This document shows positions 22,801-31,264 of a stretch of DNA of 64,000 nucleotides, in pieces (positions within the stretch are counted from its first letter, which is position 1; the number at the start of each line of letters is the position of its first letter). The DNA comes from Allacma fusca (Eukaryota > Arthropoda > Collembola > Symphypleona > Sminthuridae). The position numbers were made by a program, and so were the translations under genes. The stretch spans positions 40,279,632-40,343,631 of the forward strand of contig OX359246.1 in the NCBI GenBank assembly GCA_947179485.1, given 5' to 3'. The notes under the pieces were generated by a model. That model saw nothing but the letters and a program-made list of their open reading frames with translations, did not search any database and had not been told where the DNA came from.

Positions 22801-23229
22801 TAACAATAAAGTATTTGACTTGGGGATAACTGCGAATTGATGTGAATGTAAAATGTCATTAATATAATAATGTATGGTAGCAGTCTTATTGTAAATAATT
22901 GTAGAGTTCGAGACAGTTTGAGTTATGGATTTGTCATGATGTAGATGAAGTTTAATCCCTTGAGGATTATTTTGCTGAATATTGTAGACGCATGACGGAG
23001 AAATTGTGGAAATACCAGCTCCATCATCGCACAATGCCTCAACAGTGAAGTTATTGCCAAAAATCTTCAATTGGAAACGGACGTCTGTCTCTGAGAATTG
23101 ATCACGTTGAGTTGAGATGAAGTCATTGTTCAGAACAGAGGAAGTGTCGGATAATACCACTGAGTCAGGGGTAACTTGAGAAAGGACATCTTCTTGTACC
23201 TGAGTCTTCATGACTTTGACTTTAGTCAT
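16840..23229 (-). CDS. pol: Gypsy pol polyprotein (protease-RT-RNase H-integrase) with long C-terminal tail
   Basis: 2129 codons from an in-frame ATG; the frame is open further up to 23358, where it meets gag by a -1 shift. Protease: DDGAG near residue 70. Reverse transcriptase: about 380-600 with YIDD near 526. RNase H: from YTDAS near 677. Integrase: an HHCC finger, then a DD35E core with Asp near 966, TDGG near 1027 and VE near 1062 (35 residues between the second Asp and Glu). A GPY/F-like module GPKWSSPYEIV lies near 1190. Then about 850 residues of Asn-, Ser- and Thr-rich sequence follow, with no recognised domain, which is far longer than the usual end of gypsy pol. Function: copying the RNA to cDNA and inserting it. 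Confidence 0.93.
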   Translation of the reverse strand: MTKVKVMKTQVQEDVLSQVTPDSVVLSDTSSVLNNDFISTQRDQFSETDVRFQLKIFGNNFTVEALCDDGAGISTISPSCVYNIQQNNPQGIKLHLHHDKSITQTVSNSTIIYNKTATIHYYINDILHSHQFAVIPKSNTLLLLGGDFLRKHQAIVNHGTLTATMYPELNIDNNFNNEDNNSTISSGNSNLPSNNSTNSTSSSSTSHHPKIRRMNTVRTTRPYELLPRSWTRVDVKSTDSFTGNVLISPNRTLRKDLLFGDIVCPMEDGDSYTLVWNPSRRPTRLQTLRRFATFDQFNGVEVGAGDCPETRQSPTKTLDPLQSKDCNFGPTLREDQKTELLNIINNYRSCFAKDDTEFGCVNYKYVTIDTGDSKPVYTPQYRLSFTEQQELRELVQLHIKQGIVSPCDSPWNNPVLLVMKADGSKRYVLDLRRFNKHVVKNTYPLPIPQDQFDRLHGAKWFISLDAIQGFLQRMLDAKSRLKMAFTTPDGKFCLNRLPFGFINSPGEFQNMMDDILGVLRYTIVLVYIDDVLVYAGTFEELLRRFVLVLQRAKQFGLMFKLKKCKFGFQEIEFLGLRISADGKAPIPLKLEPIINMEPCTDLASLRRFLGKTEWYRHFIKDYASIARPLNDLRKKGVPFKWSEECDTAFRQLKQALMTAPVLQFFNTEADLYLYTDASSYAIGAILHQSLDGKKLHPIHYASRNLTEAEKKWDAREREALAIVWGLEKFRQYVYGRHIHIRTDHHSLQYLQSIKDPHNRIARWAMILAAQPHTIEHVKGSKMAHVDCLSRAVIRRLRTTLVDSTEEEIGAEDMIINATVGGNIHLFKTKQYEDEFLRNIIMTLNKSGDHISDPPHIFGTNYALIHGLLYRLDKGNTPNPWKLVIPKAMRATILKLVHEDPTTGHASIYKTYSVLHMRYYWKNMFRDVQKFLMSCELCQIHNPRNATAVGQRKTLPPPSQALSRVALDYIGPLDTTSRGNKYALVMIDYTTRYVFALPSRTATANDSVRLLNNAIVSVHHCPREIVTDGGTHFTGKDFTDYLKSNGIKHIVVMPNSPQSNGLVERQNRTLKGFLRKYIEKDFSKWDILLPLAVRSHNFHVNQGTNYSPYYLFHGRDPITKFDLLTPVLCPDNTKSPEEIQQDLSLATDKAVEFTKTQQDNRDKLYNANKTAHNYKVGDLIVLKIQDGPKLGPKWSSPYEIVKILGNSSFEVKPLITAQGQRNRHVHVENMKPYISPEPWCESYEPLTFPSGIDFSENDSMWNCQGSVFQTPFYQPRTYNNSNRNFTYSESLNSDSSSGSYFDGTRGNSLINSFLPNPTSHPTNSTHHSHTDNERYRSHSMRTRSMNSTSYYSSNMSTLGEPSTSRQYNLNNIRHRPSSSRIGSNSNTYNNRSNQRHYTQENNLSIIPEEHLTPPNIIPTMEFQSNSYAQSATHQPESVPRINSGPFRNTRSKRTITEFNLLPATKRTRRVLNPLDTVSSHEIISSAEPVQEEINNISPIINVTLNLNPNSNIMNEYYVNNENTFPQENDNLNVDTQSETNIIDNDIPNNDSHMHLEYNPTFQMANFTNVVTNNNHATTDMFGNFQPVSTEIRQLETFIPGELFFGTDYRNQNTNSSDSPNTKSPSIKSVDSDITAIQNPDSSRFENVLSDSDVFEEDNPMNNYLNEYLHQTSLGRLSISNSLQESFHSCVTTPSAKSQSSHELLFSPHLNTLQGRNETLSITTNTIPIDIQNDILEQNHEDIISSLSLLVATDDTLNPVKIELNNVSDTQSVPQEQLNYTLCEFYNVFNDMIIPKIIKLFNKNIERKEQAEIAILYAYKEKFESVQTLIYFPKWENKFFKCIRRERKRPVVDPHRVATSQTHTACISEHTDVREESNELATGRVPEAVYHSLTHSLITIHSPSAHTQVSPSVLPCIPVRQATPVKLRKSSRISALQKEIPFVRDKSPRVQKLKCKKVIHKVFPTVPSSSHINISQIQDSIRNKIVNPTNFRTFKGKTKTNIEIFSLEAVKIPQGKTNNIEDSHPPASKIRKLIKPKSIRTQSVPDNFPFDIPGRTNPPVIAPVQLSEEVFVDSLEAFPVDNVSSGNKRRLSASSVSQELFKQATRFDPSQVQSRPKRLVAKKPPSFSYKD

Positions 23230-23326
23230 TCCTTTGGAATGTGGTTGTGAAGTTGAATTAATTGTTGTAGAATGTGTAATTTGTGAATTGCCATTTGTAG
23301 AATTATTTACAGTTGTTAAACCATCA

Positions 23327-23364
23327 GTCAGATTTCCCCGCGGAATCTGACTAATTAGTTTAAA
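23327..23364 (-). promoter_or_regulatory. -1 ribosomal frameshift signal between gag and pol
   Basis: Read on the minus strand, the heptamer T TTA AAC (23364-23358) is in the gag frame and directly precedes the gag TAA. Six bases (23357-23352) follow, then a hairpin at 23351-23327 with 8 perfect pairs (GTCAGATT/AATCTGAC) extended by C-G pairs near the loop. A -1 slip at the heptamer enters the pol frame exactly, and that frame is open to the pol ATG at 23229. Heptamer, spacer and stem match known -1 frameshift signals; activity itself is inferred. Confidence 0.85.
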
Positions 23365-24971
23365 TTATCTGAATTGTTAAGTTGTGGTTGAGTTTGTCCT
23401 GAGGGACGTAGATTAGTAGAATTGGATACTAATTGTAAGAAATTATTCAATAAATTTCCATTGTTGGGTCCATTGTTGGGTTGCCCATTGTTGCGGTAGC
23501 TACTGTTATAGTAGGTACCATTGTTGCTGTAATTGTTATAATTATCATTGCCTCGATAATTATGGCCACGGAAATTTCCTCTGGAATTTCCTCGAAATCC
23601 TGAATTATGAAATGTCCTTCCATAATTGGCATTGTTGTTATGATAATTGCCTCTTCCATTGTTGGAAGTATTGGGATGTCCCCTATTGCCCCTATTGGAT
23701 TGTTGTCCACGACCAGAATTGTTGCCAGTATTGTTGTTGTCTTGTTTATAACGACTGTAACATTTCGTCGCAATATGCCCCGGTTTGGAACATATTTGGC
23801 AACTCTGAGTCGATTGTTTGAAGTTTTTAACTTTAGTAGAAGTATTGTCATCTTTTGTGCTTTCAGCAGTTTTTGCCAAAAGATCTCCCTTAGGGAGTAC
23901 GGGTGCAATAGTAGGAGTAATTGTAGCAGAGTTTGATGAAGGTTGTGAAATCAAAGTCTTTTCACCTTCAAGAATAGTTTCAAGTCGTGCCGAAAAAATC
24001 GAAAAATTAGCTTTATGTGGTTCTTGTATGAATCGGCTAATTGAGTACGGCAACTTGCGAATCATTCGGTTAACTTTAGTCTTTATAGTCATTTTACCAT
24101 CAATTTGTGACAGTAAAGAATTCAATTCGGAAATGAATTTAGAGACAGGCTTAGTAGAGTCAAATTTGTAAAGTTCAAGTTTAGCCTCAGCTCTATCAGC
24201 TTTATGTTCATTTTTGAAATGTTCAATAAATTCATGAAAGAATTCATCCAAAATAGTGTAAGGTCTTTTTCGAGAATTACGCCATTCCCTTAGGGAAAAT
24301 TCAACACTTTCAAACCATGAAACTACCTCGAGAGATTTTGAATGTTTAAAGAACTGATGTAATAATGGTATGAGGTAACTAGGCTCTAGACCTAATTCTT
24401 GAGCTTCCGCATTGAATGTATCAGCGTATAGTTCGGCATCAGATGAGATTTCATAAATAATAATGCGATCTTTAAATACCTTAAATAGTCGCTTTTGTCT
24501 ATCCAAGTGTGCCAATGTAGTCTGTTGATCCTGGTCCTTGGTTTCATCCTCCTCGTCAGAAGATGAGTTATGGATGCGCCTATATGCTCGGGATGTGGAA
24601 GACTTTTGACCGGATTTGAAATTTTTGAAATCCTCCTCTAAAGTCTGGAATTTCTTTTTCCAAGCCTCCAATGTTTCCTGAGTCTCCTTAGGAATTATGG
24701 GTTGTTGATTGAGACAGGAATAGTCCATAGGAGATGTTCGTGAAAAACCCGGAAAAGCTGCTCCGGATCCGAGTCCTGTATTCTTATTGGATGGTTGTTC
24801 AGGAATAAATGTATCATGAATTGTGGCAAAGCTGTATGTACCACCAGCTAATTTATAATTGTTAATTTGTTCCTCAATTTCAAGTCTTTTCTTTTCCAAA
24901 GTAACTTCACAAGATTGTGTTTGTTGCACATCCTGAGGGGAATTTTCAGTTTCATTATCTGAGTCACCCAT
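23355..24971 (-). CDS. gag: Gypsy gag protein
   Basis: 538 codons, starting at the ATG 24971. The middle (about 150-330) is a helical capsid-like region. A CCHC zinc knuckle, CQICSKPGHIATKC, lies near residues 391-404 and would bind the element RNA. The C-terminal 130 residues are almost entirely Asn, Gly, Arg and Tyr repeats (GN, RGN, NNG), a low-complexity RNA-binding-type tail. The ORF ends right after a slippery heptamer, so a fraction of ribosomes should continue into pol. Gag forms the cytoplasmic particle in which reverse transcription takes place. Confidence 0.93.
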   Translation of the reverse strand: MGDSDNETENSPQDVQQTQSCEVTLEKKRLEIEEQINNYKLAGGTYSFATIHDTFIPEQPSNKNTGLGSGAAFPGFSRTSPMDYSCLNQQPIIPKETQETLEAWKKKFQTLEEDFKNFKSGQKSSTSRAYRRIHNSSSDEEDETKDQDQQTTLAHLDRQKRLFKVFKDRIIIYEISSDAELYADTFNAEAQELGLEPSYLIPLLHQFFKHSKSLEVVSWFESVEFSLREWRNSRKRPYTILDEFFHEFIEHFKNEHKADRAEAKLELYKFDSTKPVSKFISELNSLLSQIDGKMTIKTKVNRMIRKLPYSISRFIQEPHKANFSIFSARLETILEGEKTLISQPSSNSATITPTIAPVLPKGDLLAKTAESTKDDNTSTKVKNFKQSTQSCQICSKPGHIATKCYSRYKQDNNNTGNNSGRGQQSNRGNRGHPNTSNNGRGNYHNNNANYGRTFHNSGFRGNSRGNFRGHNYRGNDNYNNYSNNGTYYNSSYRNNGQPNNGPNNGNLLNNFLQLVSNSTNLRPSGQTQPQLNNSDNLN

Positions 24972-25338
24972 GGTTCACAGCAATAGCCACTATAGGAAAT
25001 TAATGTATTGTAAATGAAAGTTACTGGATCACTGCCAAATTGAGAATGTCTATCAGTGTGGTAAGTGCACTTTGATCAGCACAGGGGAAGATGAGTATTC
25101 TGGATGAGGGAATTTAAGAGTACTGACTACGCGTTTGCGCACTAGAGAAAACTCGTGAGATGTCCACGCCGAAGATGAGATTAGGGAAGATGCGGCATGG
25201 CAGATCCAAGATGGATGCTCTCACTATGTACACTATTGTCTTTGTATATAAATGTTAGATTTCCTATGGAAACTTATCTGGAAATCACTATAATTGTTGT
25301 AAAAAGTTCGCGCAACAATAAACACTCGGAGATCTTGA
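24972..25338 (-). other. Gypsy leader (5' untranslated)
   Basis: Sequence between the primer-binding site and the gag ATG. No ORF was recognised. Confidence 0.6.
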
Positions 25339-25354
25339 GAAGCACGCTCCACCA
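25339..25354 (-). other. Gypsy primer-binding site
   Basis: The plus strand reads AAGCACGCTCCACCA, a tRNA-like 3' end with terminal CCA. It is one base from the LTR edge, so the minus (element) strand starts TGGTGGAGCG as expected for a tRNA-primed element. I cannot name the tRNA. Confidence 0.8.
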
Positions 25355-25355
25355 G

Positions 25356-25872
25356 TGAAAGGTTAGTGTTTCAGGTAAATGTTTATGAGTCAAATTATGA
25401 GAAAAAAACCTTTAACACCTATTATCCTGAACCTTTGTTGGGATGTAATTCAGAGATACAGAGAGCCCTTTCACAAACTCTCTAATTATGAGCACTATAA
25501 ATGAGGGGTACTGCCTAAGTGGCACGAGTGTATGCTGCGTATAATAAGATGGGGTAATCTTTAAGTAATGTTCGATTAAATAACTATTTTATATTTATTC
25601 TTGAAAATATATTTCACGAAGACCTTTCCCTTAGGAATATTACAAGTAAGGATCAGTCTCCAAAATTAACACACTGAAATATTTCTAACCAGAGAGGCTA
25701 GTTCTTTTCCCTTGCCCTATACAATCCAGAATGTCCTCTCTACACACATCCATCCTCTCATCTCTCATCTATTTACATCTTCCAGAATTAAAGATATTCA
25801 AATGTGGATGTGGAGAGTTCTTCCTAAGGAAAACGTCTCTTAAGATTAACATACTATTTTAACATCCTTACA
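25356..25872 (-). repeat. Gypsy 5' LTR
   Basis: 517 bp, the partner of 15254-15767, and presumably carrying the promoter. CCTNAGG words lie at 25629 and 25823. Confidence 0.9.
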
Positions 25873-26210
25873 ATTATGAAGCCGAATTATATAACGAATG
25901 TAATGTTAATTAATGTGCAATGTGACCAGTTCTATCGGTAGCACCCCAATGCTCCTCCCCCTAATGCAGTCCAATTGACAGTAACATGCCAACATAACGA
26001 AGCTAGTTTCGAAATATTTTATGAAACTGAACGTTTCTTTCAAGTTTCATCATAAAATTGTTAATGCAATTTTATTACTCGTTGTATGATCCTGTTCAGG
26101 GAAGACGTGGCCAAGCGTATTCAATATTCTGCTGTCCGGCGCTTACAACCAATAACGCTCAAGTTTTACGAATCTGTTCCGACAGTGCTGGCTACGTACC
26201 ATGAGAGTTA

Positions 26211-26632
26211 GGGAGCGTTCACAAATGACGTCATCCAAAATACTGGATTTTAGGCACCCAGTCACACACTTGTCATCAGACGTCATCATGTGATGAAACG
26301 ACGCACCCAGCCCATGTAATGACGTCATCATCACCAGGGTTGCACAATTGAAAATGCCCTGGGTTTTATGCCTGCCTACCTAAAAATGCCCTGAAAATGT
26401 CTTAATTTGAAAATGCCTGGCATTTTGGGCATTTTCGGCAAGTAAGCAAGTCGAAGCAGGTTGAATCAAAGTACCAAGACTGTTAACGGTTAAGCAAAAA
26501 AATCGTTGGTAACATTCGTCGGTTGATGACATCATCATTCGGTCAAATCCACCCTACCACTGCGTCATCAACATCACCATCTCCCGTTAGCACCCACCCA
26601 CTAATTTGATGACGTCATTTGTGAACGCTCCC
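26211..26632. mobile_element. PIF/Harbinger-type MITE
   Basis: Perfect inverted ends of about 25 bp start GGGAGCGTTCACAAATGACG and are flanked by 3-bp TTA duplications (26208-26210 and 26633-26635), the Harbinger pattern. The interior repeats TGACGTCAT. A nested fragment from about 26337 begins CAGGGTTGCACAATTGAAAA, matching the left end of the hAT-like element at 46355, but has no matching right end. It lies in the BTB gene intron. Confidence 0.8.
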
Positions 26633-26772
26633 TTACGAAGAACTGGAATATCGTCAAAACCACGAGGACAATTTGGAGTAAATACCACCTCATGAGAGTT
26701 TTATAAATTATAATGCAAACCTTTCAACAGAATTCCAAGTGGAAACCTTAATTGTATTTTCGTGTTGTCCAG

Positions 26773-27406
26773 GATATTGTATACGCCAGAACATCCTGTC
26801 GGAGCAAATCACTCCAAGGTCATGGTGGAGTCGCTGATTTTAGAAGGGGTGAACTACGATAGTTTGGAGATGTATTGGCCATCTAATACAAACCCTGAGC
26901 CGGAAATACAGGTTCGTGTTTTAGTAGAAAGGTTGGACAGTTCTATTGAAGGAACCAGCCTCTTTGACCAAAACTATTCCATCAGGAAAGGAGAACAAAC
27001 CAAATTAAAGGTTTACCCCCTGATAGAGTTGGCTCGTGGTGAGAAGTATCGCTTCAAAGTACAATTTCAGGTACTTTTTTTTTACATGTTTTTCACATAT
27101 TCTATCGTAGATGTATAATTTGTTGAAACCAAAAGTATACATTATAATTTGTATGCAACTTCAAATTAGGGAAGCGTTCTTGTAATCAAACAAACAGGCC
27201 AATGGGACATAGATTGGAATTATGATATGCTGACCGACTTAAAATTGGCTTCAGAAGTGTCGGATTCAAATTTAGCTGGAAGCTTACAAGTGACAATGAC
27301 TCAACCTGAATCAGAGACTACTGTGTATGGTCATTATTATTATTCTGGTTCACGGGCTTTGCATGTTTTGAAGGGGATTGATGCCTGTGTAGGAATGTTA
27401 AATTAA
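26773..27406 (+). CDS. BTB-BACK gene, exons 5-6 (PHR-like C-terminus)
   Basis: Exon 5 is 26773-27070 (acceptor TTGTCCAG); exon 6 is 27170-27406 (acceptor AAATTAG) ending in TAA. Exon 5 begins with the single base that completes the Arg codon left open at 15121-15122, so the frame continues across the retrotransposon-filled intron. These residues (275-452) are beta-strand-rich, with repeated GxxYxF and LIxLARGEKYRFKVQFQ-type strands, resembling the PHR domain found after BTB-BACK in BTBD1/2/3/6-type proteins. The match is weaker than for the BTB part. Confidence 0.75.
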
Positions 27407-28123
27407 AATATTCAGGATAATATATTATACAAAAAAAATGCTTTGAAGAGTAAATAATTACTCGTCGTAATACTAATTGTACGGTAATGTGATTTTGATA
27501 TAATTTACGATGTGTGGATGAGTTTCTCGATTACTGTAAACACTGCACTACATGATTGGATGTAAATATTGTTAAGCTGTAAGTCACATTGTAAGTGTAT
27601 AGCGATGACGATGAGTGCTGTTTATATTTATATCTTGTAGTATATTTGATACAAATATAAGCCTTGACTTTGAAAGGATTCAAGGATATGGCTTACTCAA
27701 TAACTGGCCCAATAGATTTAGCAGTGGTTATAATTTCTGAGAACTATTACTTTGGAGGGGTTATCACAGCTGTAAAATTGTTTGTGTCCCCTATATGTTG
27801 TTAAGACATTAATTATTTTTTTTAGCTTTTAGGTAAACTTAGAATCCGATATGGGCAATCAATGAAAATTATCAAAAATATTGTCCTTTAAGGCACTAGT
27901 ATAATAAATGTCAATCAGTTATACGGAGAAAAATTAATGGCTCTAAATGAATAATTTGTCTTACCAGCAATAAAAAGTAGTTTTACTTATTATATCGGCA
28001 TGGTTCATAATTCATATAAAATTTCATGTTTTTATGTTAATTTGAGCAATAGGTTACTTGGTCGTCTATTTGCTTTCACATAATTTTACTTAAAATCTTG
28101 AATATTCCTTACATTGGTCATAC
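27407..28123. other. 3' flank of the BTB gene
   Basis: No second gene seen. AATAAA at 27969-27974 is a candidate polyadenylation signal. Confidence 0.4.
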
Positions 28124-28571
28124 CCAAGAACTAGTGCCCCTCATTGGTACAGGTTTTACCCGGGTATTTGGGTACAGGTTCAGGTACAGGTACGTATCAG
28201 GTACATACTTTTTGTACCCATCCAATTTGGGTACAGGTTCAGGTTCAGTCGTTAGATACCTGAAAATTCAGGTTCAGGTTCAGGTATGGGTACAGGTTCA
28301 AAAACCAATCTTTTGGGTATAAACCAATCAGGTACGGGTACTCACTGGGTAAATACCTGAACCTGAATGTAAAATACCTGAACTTTCAGGTACTTCTCAG
28401 TCAATCATAATTTTTAAGTAAAGCCTGTAAATGTGTTGTTAACTTTAAAAACTTATCCGAATTTTTGACCTTAAAACATGTTATATTAAAATTTATATGT
28501 ATAACCTCAGTCATGAAAACTAATTCCACCATAAAGGAACATGTGGATAGTTACCCAGCATTAGCTGGAAT

Positions 28572-29248
28572 TAGAGCTTCTGCCGGGGAGAGGGACGTCC
28601 CGTCGGGACACTGGACCCGGAGACAAAATAATTGTCCCCATGTCGTATTCGGGATGGGACGTGGACAAAAACAATTGTCCCCATGTCGTATTCGGGATGG
28701 GACGTGGACAAAAACAATTGTCCCCATGTCGTATTCGGGATGGGACGTGGACAAAAAAAATTTCCCCATTATATTCGGGTACGAGCAAGCAAAGCAGAAC
28801 AAGGATAACGTTTCAGCTTTAATTCCCATGAGTAAACTATTCTATGAGCACTATTTCACCGAATGTAAGACATTCGATTTTATTTTGTAGAAAATGAAGC
28901 TTGTTGCTCAAAAAGTTAAGCAAGAATCTTGGAGCTACGATTCTATAAATGTATTTTTTATGTTTTTGGTACAAATATTTTTTGTAAGAAATTTTCCTCA
29001 TGTTCCGATTTTTGGTATGAGAATGTCTACAACTGTTTTTAGTAATTATCGGGAGGGTACAGGAATTTTGTTCACATGCCCCGATTTTCGGGACCGGGGA
29101 CCATGTTTTTTAAAAATGTTGGGGACAGGACGGGGACAAGGTTTTTGTCCCCATGTCCCGACTTTCGGGACGGGACTGGAGACAAAAGTTTTTAAAAAAT
29201 ATCGGGACGGAAACGGTACAAGAATTTTGTCCCCCAACAGAAGCTCTA
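28572..29248. mobile_element. hAT-like MITE (TAGAGCTTCTG ends), nested
   Basis: TAGAGCTTCTG inverted ends with 8-bp duplications gctggaat (28564-28571 and 29249-29256). Three copies of a 48-bp unit containing GGGATGGGACGTGGACAAAA lie at 28627-28750, and degenerate GGGACGGGGAC words fill 29050-29230. The ends resemble those of 48055-49030. Confidence 0.83.
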
Positions 29249-29342
29249 GCTGGAATTATCAGAGATTTTTTAGCAGTTCCTGGAACTGGAGTACAGATAG
29301 AGCGAGCCTTCTCCGATGGCCCAGTTATTCTGACGCATAAAC

Positions 29343-29730
29343 TAGTGATGCCAATGGTCTGGTCTGATCCATGATTTATGAAACTGGTCTGGTCCAAATG
29401 TACGACCAGACTATTGGTCTGGTCCAGTTTTTCGGACCATACCAGTTCAAAGACCATGGTCCAGAATACCATTAAGAGTAATTAAATAATCAAGTTTTAT
29501 TAAGTGAAATTTTGTTTTTATCGCTAAAAATGACCTTTTAAACATTACATTGGATTTCGTAAATATATAAATTTGTCATTTTGCGAAAGGTTAAGACCAT
29601 GGTCCTTTGGTCTGGTCTGGTCCTGATATCGGACCAGTTGTATCTGGTCTGGTCCAAGTGTTGGACCAGAGCGGACCAGACCAATAACGGACCATTATAA
29701 ATGGTCCGGACCAGAGCATTGGCATCCCTA
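29343..29730. mobile_element. hAT-like MITE (TAG[TG]GATGCCAATG ends), nested
   Basis: Inverted ends TAGTGATGCCAATG and TAGGGATGCCAATG, with 8-bp duplications gcataaac (29335-29342 and 29731-29738). The subterminal word is GGTCTGGTCC/GGACCAGACC. Confidence 0.85.
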
Positions 29731-30570
29731 GCATAAACGTTTATATAAGAGTGGAGATACGGTTGGAAATGTTTTTTTCTACAAGCTTGGCTGAAGTTAA
29801 AATCTGGGGAGTTTGAATCTAAAAAAAATGTTTTCCATTGCGAAAGCAATTTCAGGTTGCCAAACAAATTCTTAGTCGTTTAATTTCTCGGCATTTTTGA
29901 AAGTTTAGAAAATATTACACTGCATTTGTATTGTTGCATTGAACATAATCATAACGTAGATTTTGCTATCTGTTACCTTTTCAACCTTTATGCAATCATT
30001 TATAGCTACTGATAATTCCAGTACTTACAATTAGTCATGCTTTCGAAGAATAAAAAATAAAATAAAATCTAATATGATAAATAAATTTATTAAGTCAAAA
30101 TGTCTTGGTGGCAGGTATTTTAATTTTTTATTTCGTGTAATGTCTTAGGTAATCCTTTAAATTAGTACAATCGAAAATACCCGGGTAGGTACAGGTACTT
30201 TTAAAATATACCCGGGTACAGGTACTTTTTTGGGTACTTTTTGGGTACAGGTACTTTTCAGGTACAGGTACTTCTGATTGAGTTTGAGTACAGGTACAGG
30301 TTCAGGAAAATTGAGCCCAGGTATTCAGGTACAGTTACGGGTATAGGTTCAAAAAATCCATGTACCCATGATTCAGGTACAGGTTCAGGTCCAGGTACCC
30401 AACATTTGTGTACCCATGCGGAGCACTACCAAGAACCAAGGTTTGTTTGGCAGTTTCTTTCATGTGTCTAAATAAATGATTAAAACATTCAAAACCTCTA
30501 GGACCTTTGGGTCTGTTTTTTTCAATACAGCCATTCCCATAGTGAAATATGTTTTGACTATTTGAGCTGC

Positions 30571-31130
30571 GGCACGGTCCCAAGGAATGGAGCGTGATAG
30601 GGCTTTCTATTTACATGGAAGGAGCTCCCCGTGTATTACGTTGGGAGGAAACTCCTCTTCTCGTCCACTGCAGCAAGCAAGCATGCTTGCATGCGTGATG
30701 TATGTATGTTCATGGAAACTATTCGTAAACGTAACATATCCACAACGCCTAACGCAGATATGTATACACATTAAACGTTTCGGATTTTCCACGATTTGAC
30801 TGCCGCCACACGCAAGTGCGCACTTTAAAAAATTTTTTAAATGTAAGCTTCGTACTTCCCTTGAGTTTAGAGTTTTTAAAAAGTGCGCACTTGCGTGTGC
30901 CGGCAGTCAAAAAAAATTCCGAAATTTCAAAATTCCCCATGTGATTTTTTGCAAAATTCCGAAATTTTGATTCAACGATACCAAAAAAAATCACGAGTGT
31001 AGTAGTCTGTTAGCCAATGTGTTTGAGATAGCCCAATTTTTAATATTCAAAGCGGTATAGCTACAATTAATTATTGAATTTTTCGGGTTTTTTCGGTTTT
31101 TTAACCTTCCTATTTGGATTTACAGGAAAA
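30571..31130. repeat. Interspersed repeat family, copy 1 (with long hairpin)
   Basis: Starts ACGGTCCCAAGGAATGGAGC and matches 42555-43112 over its whole length and 50852-51045 over its first 200 bp. Inside, 30799-30910 folds back: GACTGCCG plus CACACGCAAGTGCGCACTTT recurs inverted with about 28 paired bases. The class is unknown; no target duplication was found. Confidence 0.6.
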
Positions 31131-31264
31131 AAAGGTGTGCATATTTTTTTTTAACAAACTTTTCATCTAATGGGCCCTATAATTGTGTTTCAAAAAATAG
31201 TTGCATTCACGGGTGGCCGTTTTCAAAAAAACAGACCCCTTTATCAAAATACAATAATAGTAGT

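Larger units (their letters stand above)
15254..25872 (-). mobile_element. Ty3/gypsy LTR retrotransposon, complete, in the BTB intron
   Basis: The element is bounded by 5-bp target duplications attat (15249-15253 and 25873-25877), with LTRs that begin TG and end CA (plus strand). In element orientation the order is 5' LTR, primer-binding site, gag, frameshift signal, pol (protease, RT, RNase H, integrase), Asn/Ser-rich tail, a small spliced ORF, polypurine stretch, 3' LTR. Both long ORFs are open and all catalytic motifs are present, so it may be autonomous. It is antisense to the host gene and lies wholly in intron 4. The domain order (integrase last) places it in Ty3/gypsy rather than copia. 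Confidence 0.95.
28132..30428. mobile_element. hAT-like element (TAGTGC ends) holding two more elements
   Basis: Inverted ends TAGTGCCCCTCATTGGTAC and TAGTGCTCCGCATGGGTAC are flanked by 8-bp duplications ccaagaac (28124-28131 and 30429-30436). The first 290 and last 250 bp are built of GGTACAGG/GGTTCAGG words. No transposase. It contains independent insertions at 28572-29248 and 29343-29730. Confidence 0.83.

Noticed and set aside
17004-23936. Many plus-strand ORFs of 60-139 codons opposite gag and pol
   Set aside because: Antisense shadows of the gypsy ORFs with no domain or start context.
26337-26460. A complete hAT-like element starting CAGGGTTGC
   Set aside because: Only the left end is present; no right end or 8-bp duplication was found inside the Harbinger-type MITE.
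28465-29472. Several overlapping ORFs of 90-148 codons
   Set aside because: They translate the GGGACGTGGACAAAA and GGTCTGGTCC repeat words of nested MITEs.
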